64,000 nucleotides of DNA. Origin: Cycas panzhihuaensis (Eukaryota; Cycadophyta). The stretch's first letter is position 1. The number at the start of each line of letters is the position of its first letter. The stretch spans positions 250,549,741 to 250,613,740 of the forward strand of contig CM041465.1 of assembly GCA_023213395.1 (NCBI GenBank), read 5' to 3'. Below are positions 31,731 through 43,391 of this stretch, piece after piece. The position numbers and the translations under genes were made by a program. Below the pieces are notes generated by a model. That model had not been told where the DNA came from, searched no databases, and worked only from the letters and a program-made list of their open reading frames with translations.

Positions 31731-32900
31731 TCCATTTTATTTCTTGAGATATGAAACATGGAAGACATTATAGATTCCACCTTGCAACAGTTCCAACTTG
31801 TATGCAACCTCTCCTATTCTCTCCAAGATCTGGTATGGACCCAAAGAATCTGGGTTGTAATTTTTGCTTCCCTGCACGCCTTACAGTAGATTGCTTGTAA
31901 GGCTAGAGCGTTAAGAATACCCAATCTCCTTCAAGAAAAGATATTTTTGACCTATGTAAGTAAGCTTGTTGTTTCATCTGATTTCTAGCTATGTTTAAAT
32001 TATCCATTAATACCTAAAGTGTCTGGTTCATATGTTCCTACTGTTCCTGAACTAATTGAACTCTTGAGATCTTTGCCCATGTGAGTATTGATGGAGGTTT
32101 GAACCCATATAGTGCCTAGAATGGAGTCATTCTTGTTGATGTGTGATACGTGGCATTATACCACCATTTCACTAGATGGACCCACTTGTGCCAAAGTTGT
32201 TGTTTGTCTGATGTGATGTTTCATAAATAACCTTCTAAGCATTTATTTACTACCTCTGTTTAGCCATCTATCTGGGGATGATATGTACTCATTGATAATT
32301 TTGCACCTGTAGATTTGAATAAATCTTGCCAAAAGTGGCTAGTGAATTTTAAGTCGCAATCAATGATTATGACTTTAAGGAACCCATGCAGTCAATGTAT
32401 TTCTTTCATGAAGACTTCCACAATTTGGCTAGCCTTTTATTATCAATTGAATCCCCCTAAAATGAGCATATTTTGTTAATCTATCAACGATGACAAAAAT
32501 AGCATTCTTACCTTTTGACTCGGGTAATCTTGTAATGAAGTCCATCGAGATTTCCTCCCATTTCTACTATGGTACATGCAATGGTTGTAGTAACCCAGGG
32601 ATTTTCACACTTTCGACCTTGTTCCTTAGGCAAGTGTCGTATTCGATCACAAATTTGTAGGCATATGTTTCCATCCCTTTCTAGAAAAATATGTCCCATA
32701 ATCTGTGGTAGGTCTTGTCAATCCCAATATGACTTGAAGTGGGAATGGAATTTGCCTCCTCGAGTATTTTTTGCTTTAGTGTTGGTGTTGTTGGTATGAA
32801 GATTTTCCCTTTTTGTAAGATGAGGTCTCCCTGTACTTCATATTTTGTTTGTCGTCCCTTTTGAATTTCCTCAAATGCTTCTAAAGCTATCAAGTCTTTT
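31731..32900 (-). pseudogene. G5 integrase (broken)
   Basis: From 32890: LILQKGKIFIP, NSIPTSSHIGIDKTYHRLW (HH part), [21 protein letters not shown] with the first Asp kept, [10 protein letters not shown], and near 32280 DGxTEVVNKCLEGYL with the catalytic Glu kept. The C-terminal linker is readable to about 31750. Many stops and shifts. Confidence 0.85.
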
Positions 32901-33582
32901 TGATATTCCTAAGTGAGTACTCCTATCTAGTCAAGGGTTGCCATAGAAATGGCTTGTAGGGCAAATTCTTCCTTCTTTTCATCTGATATTCGAAATAGAG
33001 CATCTGCAATGACGTTTTCTTTTCTCTTTTTGTATAAAATGGTAAAATCGAAGCTCTAGAGTTCACTCACCCATATTTTTTGTTCATCTAATAAAATCTT
33101 TTGATTAAGGAAATACTTTAGGCTATGGTGGTCTGTTTTGACCACAAAAGTGTTTCTCAACAAATATAACCGCCATTGATGAATGACATGCATGATTGCA
33201 AACATCTCCTTATCATAAATTGGTTTAAGTTATTTCCAGTTATTTAGCTTGCAACTTTCAAAGGTTGTTCATTTTGGAGGAGGACTACCCCTACCCCTGT
33301 TCTTGATGCATCGCAATCTAATGTGAATGGTTGGGAGAAGTCTGGCATTGCGAGGATCAGGGCCGTGGTCATTGTCATCTTTAGCCTTTGGAAAGCGTCC
33401 TTTGCTAATGGATTCCACAGAAAAGCATCCTTTTCTATTAGATCGGTTAGAGGAGAATCAATATGTGCATATCCTTTGATGAATCTATGAAGAAACCCTG
33501 TTGCTCCTAAAAAGACTCTTACTCCAGTTACATTTTTTAGTGTCTGCCAATCTATGATAGCTTGGACCATTTTGGGGTCCAT
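32901..33582 (-). pseudogene. G5 RNase H
   Basis: The frame 33582-33244 gives GVRVFLGATGFLHRFIKGYA, SPLTDLIEKDAFLWNP and PFTLDCDASRTGVGVVLLQN (first Asp kept). Pieces with stops continue to about 32940 (VKTDHHSLKYFL-like and NVIADALFRIS-like). Confidence 0.85.
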
Positions 33583-34413
33583 CTTGATGCCCTCTTGTGT
33601 TATGATATGGCCTAATTACTCCAATTTGGTCTTTCCAAAAGAGCATTTGTTCTTAGTCACAAAGAACTTATGTCTTCCAAAATTTGTAATACAGTCTTGA
33701 CATGGTGGAGATGTTCCTTCCATGTGGAGTTATAAATAAGGATGTCATCAAAGAAGACAAGTACAAATTTTCATAAGAATGGCATGAGTATTGAGTTCAT
33801 GGTACTTTAAAAAGTAGCCAGGACGTTTGTTAGCCCAATAGACATCACCCGAAATTCAAAAAGAACTTCATGGGTACAGAAAATGGTTTTGTACACATCA
33901 TCCTCCTTTATACGAATTTGATAATAACCTAAACAGAGGTCAATTTTCGAGAAGTATTTCACACCATGTATTTCATCCAATTAAGTCATCAATCCATGGA
34001 ATTAGGTAACGATTTTTTATCGTTATCTTATTTATCCCTTGATAATCCACACACATGGAGTATGAACCATCTATTTTCCTATTTAATATGACCGGGGATG
34101 CAAAAGGACTTATGCTTGTTAACATATAACGATGTTGTAAAAGTTCTTTGGTGATTTGTTCAATCTCCTTTTTGAGGTGATAAGGGTGGTGATATGATTG
34201 AATGTTTACTGGAGCTGAGCCTAGGATCAATTTGATGGTGCTAGCAGCCTCTATCCGATGATAGTCTTGAGGTGGGTCCTCAAAATTCTGGCTATGTTCA
34301 TCTATAACAGATTGGACTTTTGCTAGCACATCTTCTATTTGCACCTTGTAGCATGTCATGACATAAACAAATGAATTCCTTTTTAGTATTTTCTCCATGC
34401 AATGAGATGACAC
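33583..34413 (-). pseudogene. G5 reverse transcriptase (broken)
   Basis: The 146-codon frame 34413-33973 reads VDEHSQNFEDPPQDYH-type linker, SAPVNIQSYHHPYHLKKEIE, SPFASPVILNRKIDGSYSMC and VDYQGINKITIKNRYLIP. After a shift, FSKIDLCLGYYQIRIKED and the FFDD box (VFFDDILIY) are readable near 33750, then GLGHIITQEGI-like sequence to 33590. Confidence 0.87.
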
Positions 34414-34519
34414 TAACTAAGTCAGGGGTGTGGGCAAAGCCCTCAACTTATATGTATGCCGCCCTTTTTGGCGAAAACTCATAAACCGGGTCCAGTAATT
34501 TGTGACTATAATTCCCAAG

Positions 34520-34790
34520 GTCTGCAGCCATTATACTCCCAAAACAATGTCCACCTCCTATTGGCATTGCGAACATTCACGTAGTTACTGAATAGATTTC
34601 AATCTAGAGACTCACCTTTTGAAAGTATCCTCCACACGCCATTGTCTTTTCATTGGCAATGGAGACCTGGAAACCACTGAGCACTTCGATAGGTATCCCC
34701 AATTTTTGTGCAGTAGGTCTATTGATAAAATTGTAGGTGTTGTCACTGTCAACTAGAACGGTGACAAGTACTCCCTTGATCATTCCTTGA
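34520..34790 (-). pseudogene. G5 retropepsin-like protease
   Basis: Minus frame VTVLVDSDNTYNFINRPTAQ, KLGIPIEVLSGFQVSIANEK, ACGGYFQKV. The triad is DSD where DSG is expected (G7 has DSG), which removes the invariant Gly. The upstream side is disturbed by a tandem duplication. Confidence 0.85.
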
Positions 34791-34912
34791 AAGTGTAGGG
34801 TTTGAGGATTGTTAACATATTCTGTAATAGCCTGGCAGTGACAGGTACTCCCTTGATCATTCCTTGAAAGTGTAGGGTTTGAGGATTGTTAACCTATTCT
34901 GTAATAGACTGG
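34761..34912. repeat. 77 bp tandem duplication in G5 gag/protease junction
   Basis: Copy 1 starts at 34761 and copy 2 at 34838, both with GTGACA(A/G)GTACTCCCTTGA and ending TCTGTAATAG(C/A)CTGG. Only about three differences are visible. The unit is not a multiple of three. Confidence 0.93.
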
Positions 34913-34914
34913 AG

Positions 34915-36000
34915 AGATATCTGCACATTTTCAATGTCCATATCTAGGAGTTCTTCCATTTCTTCTATATCATTTTCTTCTGGATTTTTTTCTTCTTCTT
35001 CTTGACCTTCTTCTAAAATGGTTATGTCTTCGTTATTAATCATGAAGACTTCCTTGGATGGGCATTGATGATCCTTATTACATTTTCCTCTGCATTTTGA
35101 ACGTGTTCCCCATTTTAGATGTTCTTCTCTTGTTACTTAGTTTGTGTTGCCTTCGTCTCTTTTTGTTAGTGTTGGATCCAATTTTGTTCCTAATCTATTC
35201 CAATTAGGTTGAAGACTAGAATTGGGCTCATTTCTTCGATTATAAGTGGGATGGTTTTCTCGGTATTTTGTTTCGATATTTTTAGCCATTCGAATAGCTT
35301 CCCTTACGTTAGCAACTCCTATTGTTTTTATTTGATATTTGATATTACCCCTAAGTCCTCCAATGTAAGATTGGGTAATGAGCTCTCCTAGTATACTCTA
35401 TGTCACTAAACTTTATAGGGCTTGAAATTGTTCGATGTAGGCCTGAACTGAACCCGTTTGTTGTAGTTGGGTGAGTTGTGAAAAAGAATCAGTGTTCCAA
35501 GTATCCTCGTATTGTTCGATAAGGCCTGCCTTTAGGGACTGCCAATCACTTCCCATTGCCTTCCTGCACATTCTTTCCACCAATGGAACCATTGAAGTGC
35601 CTTACCAAGTAGATGGAGGGATGTTATTAAAACCTTTTCTTGTTCAGATATGGTACATGCTTAGAAATATATTTCCATCTGAAGTATCCAACTACAAATA
35701 TCAATGTCAAATTTTTCTAAAAAGAATTTCCTCCCTCTAAGACCATTTCTTGGTTCGAAATCCTTGTGATTTCTTTAGTTTTTTTGTTTGTATAGTTCTT
35801 CTCCGGTTTCCCAGTGGTCTTTGTGTTTCTCAAATTTACCTACCCCAAACGTTTCTCCTTCTTGGAGTTTATCTATTTTCATGCTTACGTTGTACATCAA
35901 ATTATGTAGTTCTTTTATGTCTTAGTCCAATTTTGACACCTTATCATTTAATAGTCAACCCTTTTATCTACATCTCCAACTCTTACTAACGGATTATTCA
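34915..36000 (-). pseudogene. G5 gag (broken)
   Basis: A zinc knuckle remnant (FKCRGKCNKDHQCP) lies near 35095, followed by KEVFMINNEDITI as in G7. Upstream come gag core pieces (YIGGLRGNIKYQIK, GVANVREAIRMAKN, QAYIEQFQAL) at about 35200-35450, then N-terminal gag sequence to about 36000. Stops occur throughout. Confidence 0.8.
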
Positions 36001-36159
36001 CCATCTTACTTTGTTGAAGAGACCTCCCTAATCTAAGATTCGTTTAGGAGAAGGGTCTTGGGACGCGGGCTGGGGCAGAGTAGTGGGTGTCAGGTGGGAA
36101 TTTTCTCGATTCTTTTGATAGCAAAAGTTAGACTTCCCTTAAGATGGCTTCCAAACAAA

Positions 36160-36751
36160 GCTTTGATACCACTTGTAGCAATCTCATAGAATTTTACTAA
36201 GAAATTTAATAAATAGAGTACAAAATAGACAAAATGTCCACCAATACACTTGCAAAATATTCAATCAAGAGAGTAATAATATAAATCTACTTGAATACTT
36301 CCTGCATACAAATATAAAATGGTACAAAATGAACATAAACTGAATAAATACAACGTTACCAAATGATCCCGCGAGTATTACTGATAGTGAATCCCTGTTC
36401 AAGGCGAGGTTCCCTCCACCAAGCTCCCCAAAAAGGCTAAAAATATGGCAGTCCAAGACTTCTCTAATAATGCCCAAATGAGGCCCCAATTCCTCTTTAA
36501 ATAGGCGGCCAAAAATACTAATAGAAATTGGCTAGAAAAGGGGTATAAACGTGGCTAAAACCAAGATTGGAAATCGGCCAAAATATCCCCAAAAAACTGG
36601 GAGGTTGAAAATTTCAAATGGCCATAACTTTTGTTATAAATGTCGGAATTGACTTTCGTCTTAACTGTTGGAATCCTGGTTCAGAGATATTTGATTTGAA
36701 TGGCCAGATGGTATAGTTTTGACCAAATTCCAAGGTGTTTGGAATGCTACA
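36160..36751 (-). repeat. G5 primer site and 5' LTR (578 bp)
   Basis: GCTTTGATACCA at 36160-36171 differs by one base from the initiator-Met primer complement. After two bases the LTR runs TGTAGCAATC (36174) to GGAATGCTACA (36751), with inverted ends TGTAGCA/TGCTACA. A minus TATA box CTATTTAAAG lies near 36494-36505. The right flank is GTTTC. Confidence 0.88.
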
Positions 36752-37473
36752 GTTTCTCTATCACTAGAGAGCATGGAACAGAGACAAGACGGATGAAACT
36801 ACCTATTGGATATTGTGACAACAATATTTTGGGGCTAAAATTTTGGCATGTTTTCGGCGCGGTTTCCACCTTAATCTTTATCGGGGGGTTCCGAGGGGGG
36901 CGGGAGCCCCCCTTGGCTGAGGGAGTGCGGGGGGAGTGGAACAGCCCCCGCTAAGAGGGGGTTCAGGGGCGATAACCCCCGACCCGAAAAATTAGCCCTA
37001 TAAACCATATGAAAATGTAAAGAGAATCAGGGTCGTTCGATACAAATACCCTAGATTCTACGGTTGAGATTCATGCCTTGGATGTCCCTCTCATGTAGCC
37101 TATTTTAGGGTTTTTCTTATTATGTTGTATGTAATGTAATGTACTGTGATGAGGGCGGTGGCTGGTTGTTGTTCCTGAGAGCACTCTGCTACTGAGATGT
37201 ACTGTTTCTCCATTTTACAACAATAAAGATCGATACCTTTCCTGTGTGTGGATGTTTCCCTAGCACACTGCTAGGGTTTTACCACATTATATCGGGTGCA
37301 TATGTGATGTTCAACTTATATATTGATGTTATTGTATTATCTCTAATTTTAGAACTTGCATGTTAAATCTTAGTTTCGATTCCTGTAACTAGTTGCAAAA
37401 TAGTTCAGATCTTGTGGCGGTTTAAGGTTTGGGACCTTGTATTCTCAACACTACCAAATGAAATACGCATATG
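36752..37473. other. Intergenic DNA with a G/C-cluster, probable LTR remnant
   Basis: At 36883-36985 runs of five to six G and C alternate (GGGGGGTTCCGAGGGGGG, then CCCCCC, GGGGGG, CCCCCG). Downstream are CAATAAAG near 37222 and a sequence ending TATTCTCAACA near 37450. Similar G/C clusters occur in some plant LTRs, but no partner LTR or primer site was found. No gene is seen. Confidence 0.45.
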
Positions 37474-37478
37474 CAAAA

Positions 37479-37870
37479 TGTTGGAAATAGTAGATAGGAG
37501 GAGGCCACATAGCATATAGCACATGTACAAAAGACAAGAGATGACAATACACTAATGAATCACAACTCTCCATCTTTCTCTTTCTAAAAATAATAGAGTA
37601 CATCATATATATAGATCACATATTTATTAAACATAAGAGTTAGTTCTAACCAAATCATAATGGTTAATTAATAACTCCCTCAAATTATGGTGGGCTATAA
37701 ACTACCACATTTATTATTTCAACCATCTTTGACTTCTACTAACCACCATATTAAATGACTTTCACTAAGAATATTCTCATACTAAGAATATTCCATGAGA
37801 AAAAATATTCTAATTACATGAAAAATGAACTTAAATGAACATGAGATGGGAATGTACATTATTTCCAACA
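37479..37870 (-). repeat. C3 3' LTR (392 bp)
   Basis: The ends TGTTGGAAAT and ATTTCCAACA are perfect 10 bp inverted repeats. By eye it is about 92 percent identical to 40416-40810. Confidence 0.93.
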
Positions 37871-38225
37871 CCCTCCCATAATGTTAAATTCATTTTTTCT
37901 CATAAACATCAGTGTCCTAAGTCTCTCAAACTTCTCATGACCAAAGCCTTTAGTGAGAATATCAACAACTTGATCTTTAGAGGGACAATACTTCAACTCA
38001 ACAATGCTACTCCATTGTTCTATTCTACTCCACTTGTTGTTGAATAGAACAATGGTCAAATTCCACATGCTTGATTTTGTATTCTTTGATACCAAGATGG
38101 CACTTTGGTTGTCGTAGAACAACTGAACAAGTCAAATGTGGTTAAGAAGTTCACTAAGCCAAAACGGCTTCAGGATTGTTGTAACTATTGCTTTGTATAT
38201 TGCCTCAGTGGAAGACAATGAAACT
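37871..38225 (-). pseudogene. C3 copia RNase H C-terminus
   Basis: Read right to left: TVSLSSTEAIYKAIVTTILK, PFWLSELLNHI, then FYDNQSAILVSKN, ELKYCPSKDQVVDILTKGF and GHEKFERLRT. The segment between NQSAI and ELKYC is altered. Homology stops near 38226. Confidence 0.85.
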
Positions 38226-40404
38226 GTCAATTATTTCTTACTGTTCTAAGAGATCGACCAGAACTAAGTGTTTATCCACATCTTGTTTTGATTAGGCTTT
38301 CATTGGTGCAAGAAATCAACCAGAACTAAGTGCCTATGCATATCCTATTGTTGATTAGGCTTTTACTGCTGCAAGAAATCAGCCAGAACTAAGTACCAAT
38401 GCACATCCTATTGTTGATGAGGATCAACCAGAACCAAGAGCTACACAACTTGTTGTTGATTAAGCCTATACAATTGACTGTACAAAACTACCAAAGAGGA
38501 TTTCAACATCCTCATGCAGTACATGCAAGTTGTGATCATCAATGCATGAAAACTATGCCCTTGGTCCTCCTTTTCCAAATGTCACTACATCTACATTCAA
38601 CATCACGCTTGGTTCTATGCATTATTGCCATTACCATGTTATTGTTGCTTCGTACAATTATTAGGTGTTTTCTTTTGAACACCACAGCATTGCTCCTATC
38701 ATTACCATAACACAATAAGTTGCTCTTTTTGCAGCAATAAGCTACCCAACTCATCAACTAGAAAGAAGTTGAGGTAGTCCTCCTTGTTACAAAAGTATGA
38801 TAGACCACATGCAGGTTGTTAAGAGTGATGTCCTCTACAATTTCAGCAACACATTCCACTCGTCTCCTTTAGTTTCTATAGATGAAGATAGATAGAGCCA
38901 TCAATGGACATTTTATAAGACTAAAGCAAGTTTCAAGACTCTATTAAATCCTTATGAGTCTTCCATGCATCATATTGAAACATATTTCCTTAAAGATGAG
39001 TAATTAACTCATCACACACTGATAGATTAATGATTGCCAATGTTCTAGGTTCTTGCCATGTCATGTTACTTTTGCAATGCCATTGATTGAGTCTATTTTG
39101 GCTTTTGTCTTCTACTTCCATAATTTCCATAAGCCAATATAAGGCTTGAATATTACACGAATCTTCAATCGAGTCTTAGTGAATCTAACAAACTATAGTC
39201 AGCAATATTCACAAACATTATTGTTTAGTGTGCAATCAAGGAAATTACAAGAGTTAGTGATTAAACCACCAAAAGTATGAGTGTCACATATCACTCAATG
39301 ACTGTAAGGTGGATAACACACGAAGAGTACACTTAAAAGTTCAAAAAGAACTCTTTAAAAGAAGCAACGAAATACTCTCAAAAGAGGACAAAATACTTAA
39401 AAAGATCCTCTTCAAATACTCTTCAAATGAAGCCAAAAAGAAATACACTTAAAGAGGATTAATACATAATATTAATGACAAATTAAGTTCTCTTATTATT
39501 TGACCCTAGTTGATAAAAGAATATTTCACAAACAATGAATAAATACCTCTCAAAACATAAGAAATAAATTAAAAACAAACTATATGAAATAACATTTATA
39601 ATACTAAGAATATTCTTTAAAATATTCTAAAGTTTATAACACAATGTTATAAACTTTAGAAATTCATCGAATTTTTCTTTGATTTTTATGAACTATGGTG
39701 GCAACCAAATTTGCAGGCGGCGGTTGATGGCTTCGAACAGTAGTTGTGATGGCGACTCCAAATGGTGGTTGCAGTGGTTGCTAGTTGTCCCTCCACCACA
39801 AATGACCTCTATTACGGTGTCTCCTTGGTGATGCTTTGTGATTATGATGACTGGTGACGAAAGTTAGGCTATAGGTGGCCAGGCAGACGGATAGCTTTAT
39901 ACTTAACAGTTTGAGAGACGAATGGACAAGTAGTGCGGTGAGCATAACCACCCTAGAAAAATATCTCGCATCCGCACAAATGGTCCATCCAAACCACAAC
40001 TGCTTCAAGGTTCGATGGTCCAACCACTATTCAGCAAGTAGGCTCTGATGCTCCCTTTGCTCCCGTGGCACCCTAATCCCACACAGATTCTTCATGCAAT
40101 GGCGACAAGAGGTATCTCCTCTATAGCCATAAATAGTTACCATTTATCATATAGAGATTCCAACAAGTGTGGACCATTCTAATGCCACTATCAAGAGAAG
40201 GAAACTCACTCAGCTAGTCAAACCATATGTAGTCATTGATATCAAAACCAAGACACAGTATTATAATACCATGTCAAACATTAAAGACATAGGTGTTAAA
40301 AGAGCAACTCTATCCACACAGTTGCCTATTTAAGAGGAGGGTTGACATTTCAAGACAGAATCACACATACACAGGGTATCACACAGCTATCAATAACTTG
40401 AGTG
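38226..40404. other. C3 internal region without recognisable pol or gag
   Basis: Contains a tandem repeat (38250-38440), AT-rich DNA, and a GGTGG/TGGTGGT-rich patch at 39690-39790. Plus and minus frames match no retroelement domain I know. This is foreign filler or highly decayed sequence carried between the LTRs. Confidence 0.45.
38250..38440. repeat. Tandem repeat, ~65 bp unit, about three copies, in C3
   Basis: The core ACCAGAACTAAGTG recurs near 38254, 38318 and 38383, with a fourth variant (ACCAGAACCAAGAG) near 38428. Between cores is CATCTTGTT or CATCCTATTGTTGATTAGGCTT. In one plus frame the copies read as NQPELS..AxPIVD, so the array may once have been coding. Confidence 0.8.
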
Positions 40405-40810
40405 CTCTGATACCATGTTAGAACAAGTGGATAACAGGACACATAGCATAAAGCACATGCACAAATATGCAAGAGACAACAATACGCTAATGAATCACAA
40501 CTCTCCAACTTTCTCTCATTCTAAAAATAATAGAGTACATCATATATTTATAGATTACATATGTACTAAACATAAGAGTAAGTTCTAACCAAATCATAAT
40601 AGTTAATTAATAACTCCCTCAAATTATGGTAGGCTATAAACTACCACATTTATTATTTCAACCATCTTTGACTTCTACTAACCACCATATTAAATGACTT
40701 TCACTAGGAATATTCTCTCACTAAGAATATTCCATGAGAGAAAATATTCTAATTACATGAGAAATGAACTTAAAATGAACATGAAATAGGAATGTACACT
40801 ATTCTCAAAA
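40404..40810 (-). repeat. C3 primer site and 5' LTR (395 bp)
   Basis: GCTCTGATACCA at 40404-40415 is the exact initiator-Met primer complement and touches the LTR. The LTR ends (TGTTAGAACA and ATTCTCAAAA) have decayed compared with the 3' copy, but alignment and the CAAAA duplication fix the border at 40810. Confidence 0.92.
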
Positions 40811-40815
40811 CAAAA

Positions 40816-41520
40816 TAGGATTACAAACCATATAAAGTACCCTGTGGGGTTCACTCAATTGTTTGGCTTCTTTTACATCCTACATGGGTTCTCCCTCGAT
40901 CTCTTCCTTGGTCTGAACTAACATTTCATTAGATTCTTCTACCAAATAATCAATCATCATTAGTACCTACTTTGTGTCTTCAGTGCTACTGTGTTATTCC
41001 CTTTGAACTGATTCCTCTTCATGTTCCTACAAGGATTCATTAATGATTGGTTTTTCATCTTCTTCTGTGTGTTCGTCTTCTTGCCCCACTTCTTTGAACA
41101 GTCTAATTTTCTCATGTGCTTGCTTCCATTGTTTAGTAGTTTCTTGGAAACAAATTTGAAACCAAAACCAATTAGGGGGTTTTATTGTTCTATGATGGCT
41201 ACACCAATCAATAAACTAATCAAGATCTTCTCCTATCAAGCATTGTTGAATACAAGGTTCATAAATATCAAATTTTTTATCTACAAAGAAATTGTAATAT
41301 GATTCGACATGTTGAAGCCACTATGTGGCCATCATACTTCTTTCGAAGGACAATTTCAGACATTTTTCCATTAAGTGGGCCCTTTGTAGTAATCTTGCAA
41401 GGTTCCCCATTTTTCAAGGATTAAAACTACACCATGTGTCTATCAAAATTGTACCAGATGACCACTCAAATAGATCATCTCTGAGACAATATTCCAACAA
41501 TTTAGATGAAATCGAAATCT
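40816..41520 (-). pseudogene. G6: probable gypsy gag scrap
   Basis: Minus frames give WLQHVESYYNFFVDKKFDIY, GEDLD(stop)FIDW, NWFWFQICFQ, KQWKQAHEKIRLF and an acidic tail (EDEHTEEDEKP, VEESNEMLVQTKEEIEGEP). The spacing W..VE.YF ... GEALDWF..W ... W..F is a gypsy gag pattern. Frames are broken. 41521-41757 holds AT-rich DNA with no feature seen. Confidence 0.5.
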
Positions 41521-41762
41521 AGTACTTGCAGCATGAGTTATAAACAGAAACTTCCAAGTACCTCGTTTCGCAAGCAAAACTAAAAAATATATAATAAAGG
41601 AAATTTTATTAAGTTTGTTTTGGACGTAGCACTAGGTCATATGGGGGCTAACCACAGTAACCCTAGGGGCAGACTTCACCAAACCTTGAATCTAATTAAA
41701 TTAAAACAAAGACAATAGAAAAATATATATATTCGAACATCTCTAGAATCTCCAAATCTAGA

Positions 41763-42163
41763 TGTTACATTCCCAATTTCTCTCCTATTTTGACTAGTCA
41801 TAGCTTGTCTTCTAGCCGACTTCATGCAAGGTTCAGTCTCAATGAATTGTCTTACTTCTAGCCGACTTCCTTTAGAAGATTAAATGTCTCTATATATAGG
41901 CGTTGGAGTCCCCATTCCAAATCATCTTGTGGTTTTTATTCTCTTATGCATAAACTCGGCTTTTAGGACTGCAGTTAGCTCGCCCATTGGGCTGCAATTT
42001 CTGGAAGTAACCTCGCCCAAAGAGGGTTGGCCATCTCAAGCACGATATTGGGTGAATAGAGAGTATTCCAAACAGTATTGGCTAGTCCCACAAAATTTTT
42101 TATAGACTATTTGGGAGTCAGCAAGTGATAGAGGATATTGCACGCTTCAAGTGGTATCTGACC
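41763..42163 (+). repeat. G7 5' LTR (387 bp) and primer site
   Basis: The LTR runs TGTTACATTCCC to ACGCTTCA (42149). The TATA box CTATATATAGG lies at 41890-41900, and two copies of CTTCTAGCCGACTTC lie upstream of it. After two bases, TGGTATCTGACC (42152-42163) matches the initiator-Met primer site at 10 of 12 positions. Confidence 0.9.
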
Positions 42164-42271
42164 TTCATTTTGAAACAGGAATGCAAAGATAATTTCTAAA
42201 AATTCGACCAAATTGCCCGCCCCCCCCCAAGGACGGAACTAAGGTCAGGGAAAAGCCTTGTCTCAAACAAG

Positions 42272-43391
42272 ATGGTGAACCGCCAAACAACACAAACAGA
42301 AGTAGAAGGAAGCAGGATAGAAGAATTATTATCCCACTTATCATCAAAACTAATCACTTCAATCAAAAGTATCCAAACTTCATTCGAAACTTTAAATAAG
42401 AGATTGGATTTACAAGAAGGAGAGTCATCAGCAAAGAAACATGAAGACATGGAAGAATTCAACGAAGAATCCCCAGAGCAAGATAACCAGGGGAACGAAT
42501 AGCAAAAGAACTTAAGAAGATTTAGGGGTTTTACCTACGAACGACAGAATTAGAGGAGTTCCCAATCATATCAGGGTCTTAGGGGAACCAAATTTACACT
42601 AGAAAAATGTGATCCAGAAAGATCAAGGAACATCTGGAGTTGGTTACTATAAATGGAAACATACTTCCAAGTATATGAACTATCAGATAAGAAAAAGATA
42701 TCAACAACATCTCTACATTTGTATGGAAGGGTGTTAGAGTGGTTTTATTGGTGGCGAAAGAACAATTTAGGCCATCCAGAATCATTGGACTATCTAAAAG
42801 CAGGTTTAGTAAAATAGTACGAAGATTCATGGACACACTAACTATTTCACTCAGTTAACAAGATTACAACAAAACATAACAGTTCAAGAGTACACCAAGC
42901 AATTTCAGATGCTTCAATGTCTAATACCAGAATGAATACCAGCTGAATACATTTTGGAGACATACATCAGTGGATTAAAGGGAACAATCAGATTTCGCAT
43001 TAAGAATATGAACCCCTCAAATATTCATGAGGCAATCCAGTATGCGAAGAACACAAAAGTAGAATTCAGAGAGCATAGGTCTATCTGCTCGTGTAGAACT
43101 GAATCATACCAGCAACAAGAATCCAATCCAAATTAGACCAAATCAAGCACAAAGGTAAACCCACCAAAAGACATGAGCAAAACAAGTAAAGTTGAACATC
43201 TCAAAAAGGGGACTTGTTTTAGATGTGGAGGAAAGTGGAATAAAGAACACGAATGTCCCGCAAAAAAGGTATTCTTGATCAATAATGACGAACTAGAAAT
43301 ACCAGACAAAGAGCAAGAAGAAGTAAATCAGACCCAAGAAGAAGGAGCAAACATAGATGAACTTTTAGAAGTCGATATTAAGACTGTTTAA
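42272..43391 (+). pseudogene. G7 gag
   Basis: The N-terminus (MVNRQTTQTEVEGSRIEELL) is intact for 76 codons, followed after stops by WLL..ETYFQVYELSD, TTSLHLYGRVLEWFYWW and YISGLKGTIRFRIKNMNPSN. A good zinc knuckle CFRCGGKWNKEHEC lies in 43173-43391, then an acidic tail. Stops between 42502 and 42954 inactivate it. Confidence 0.88.

Larger units (their letters stand above)
31073..36751 (-). mobile_element. G5: Ty3/gypsy chromovirus
   Basis: On the minus strand: 5' LTR (36174-36751), Met-type primer site, gag, protease, RT, RNase H, integrase, chromodomain, polypurine tract and a 3' LTR truncated at 31073. It is the minus-strand relative of G4 and G7. All reading frames are broken. Confidence 0.9.
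37479..40810 (-). mobile_element. C3: deleted Ty1/copia element with both LTRs and target duplication
   Basis: Two LTRs of 392 and 395 bp flank 2.5 kb. The perfect 5 bp duplication CAAAA occurs at 37474-37478 and 40811-40815. The minus strand has the polypurine tract ATTATGGGAGGG next to the 3' LTR and an exact initiator-Met primer site next to the 5' LTR. Only the end of copia RNase H is left of the genes. Confidence 0.93.

Noticed and set aside
36883-36985. rRNA, 5S-like or organelle insert suggested by the G/C cluster
   Set aside because: No 5S promoter box or rRNA motif could be recognised; the flanks look like LTR-type DNA.
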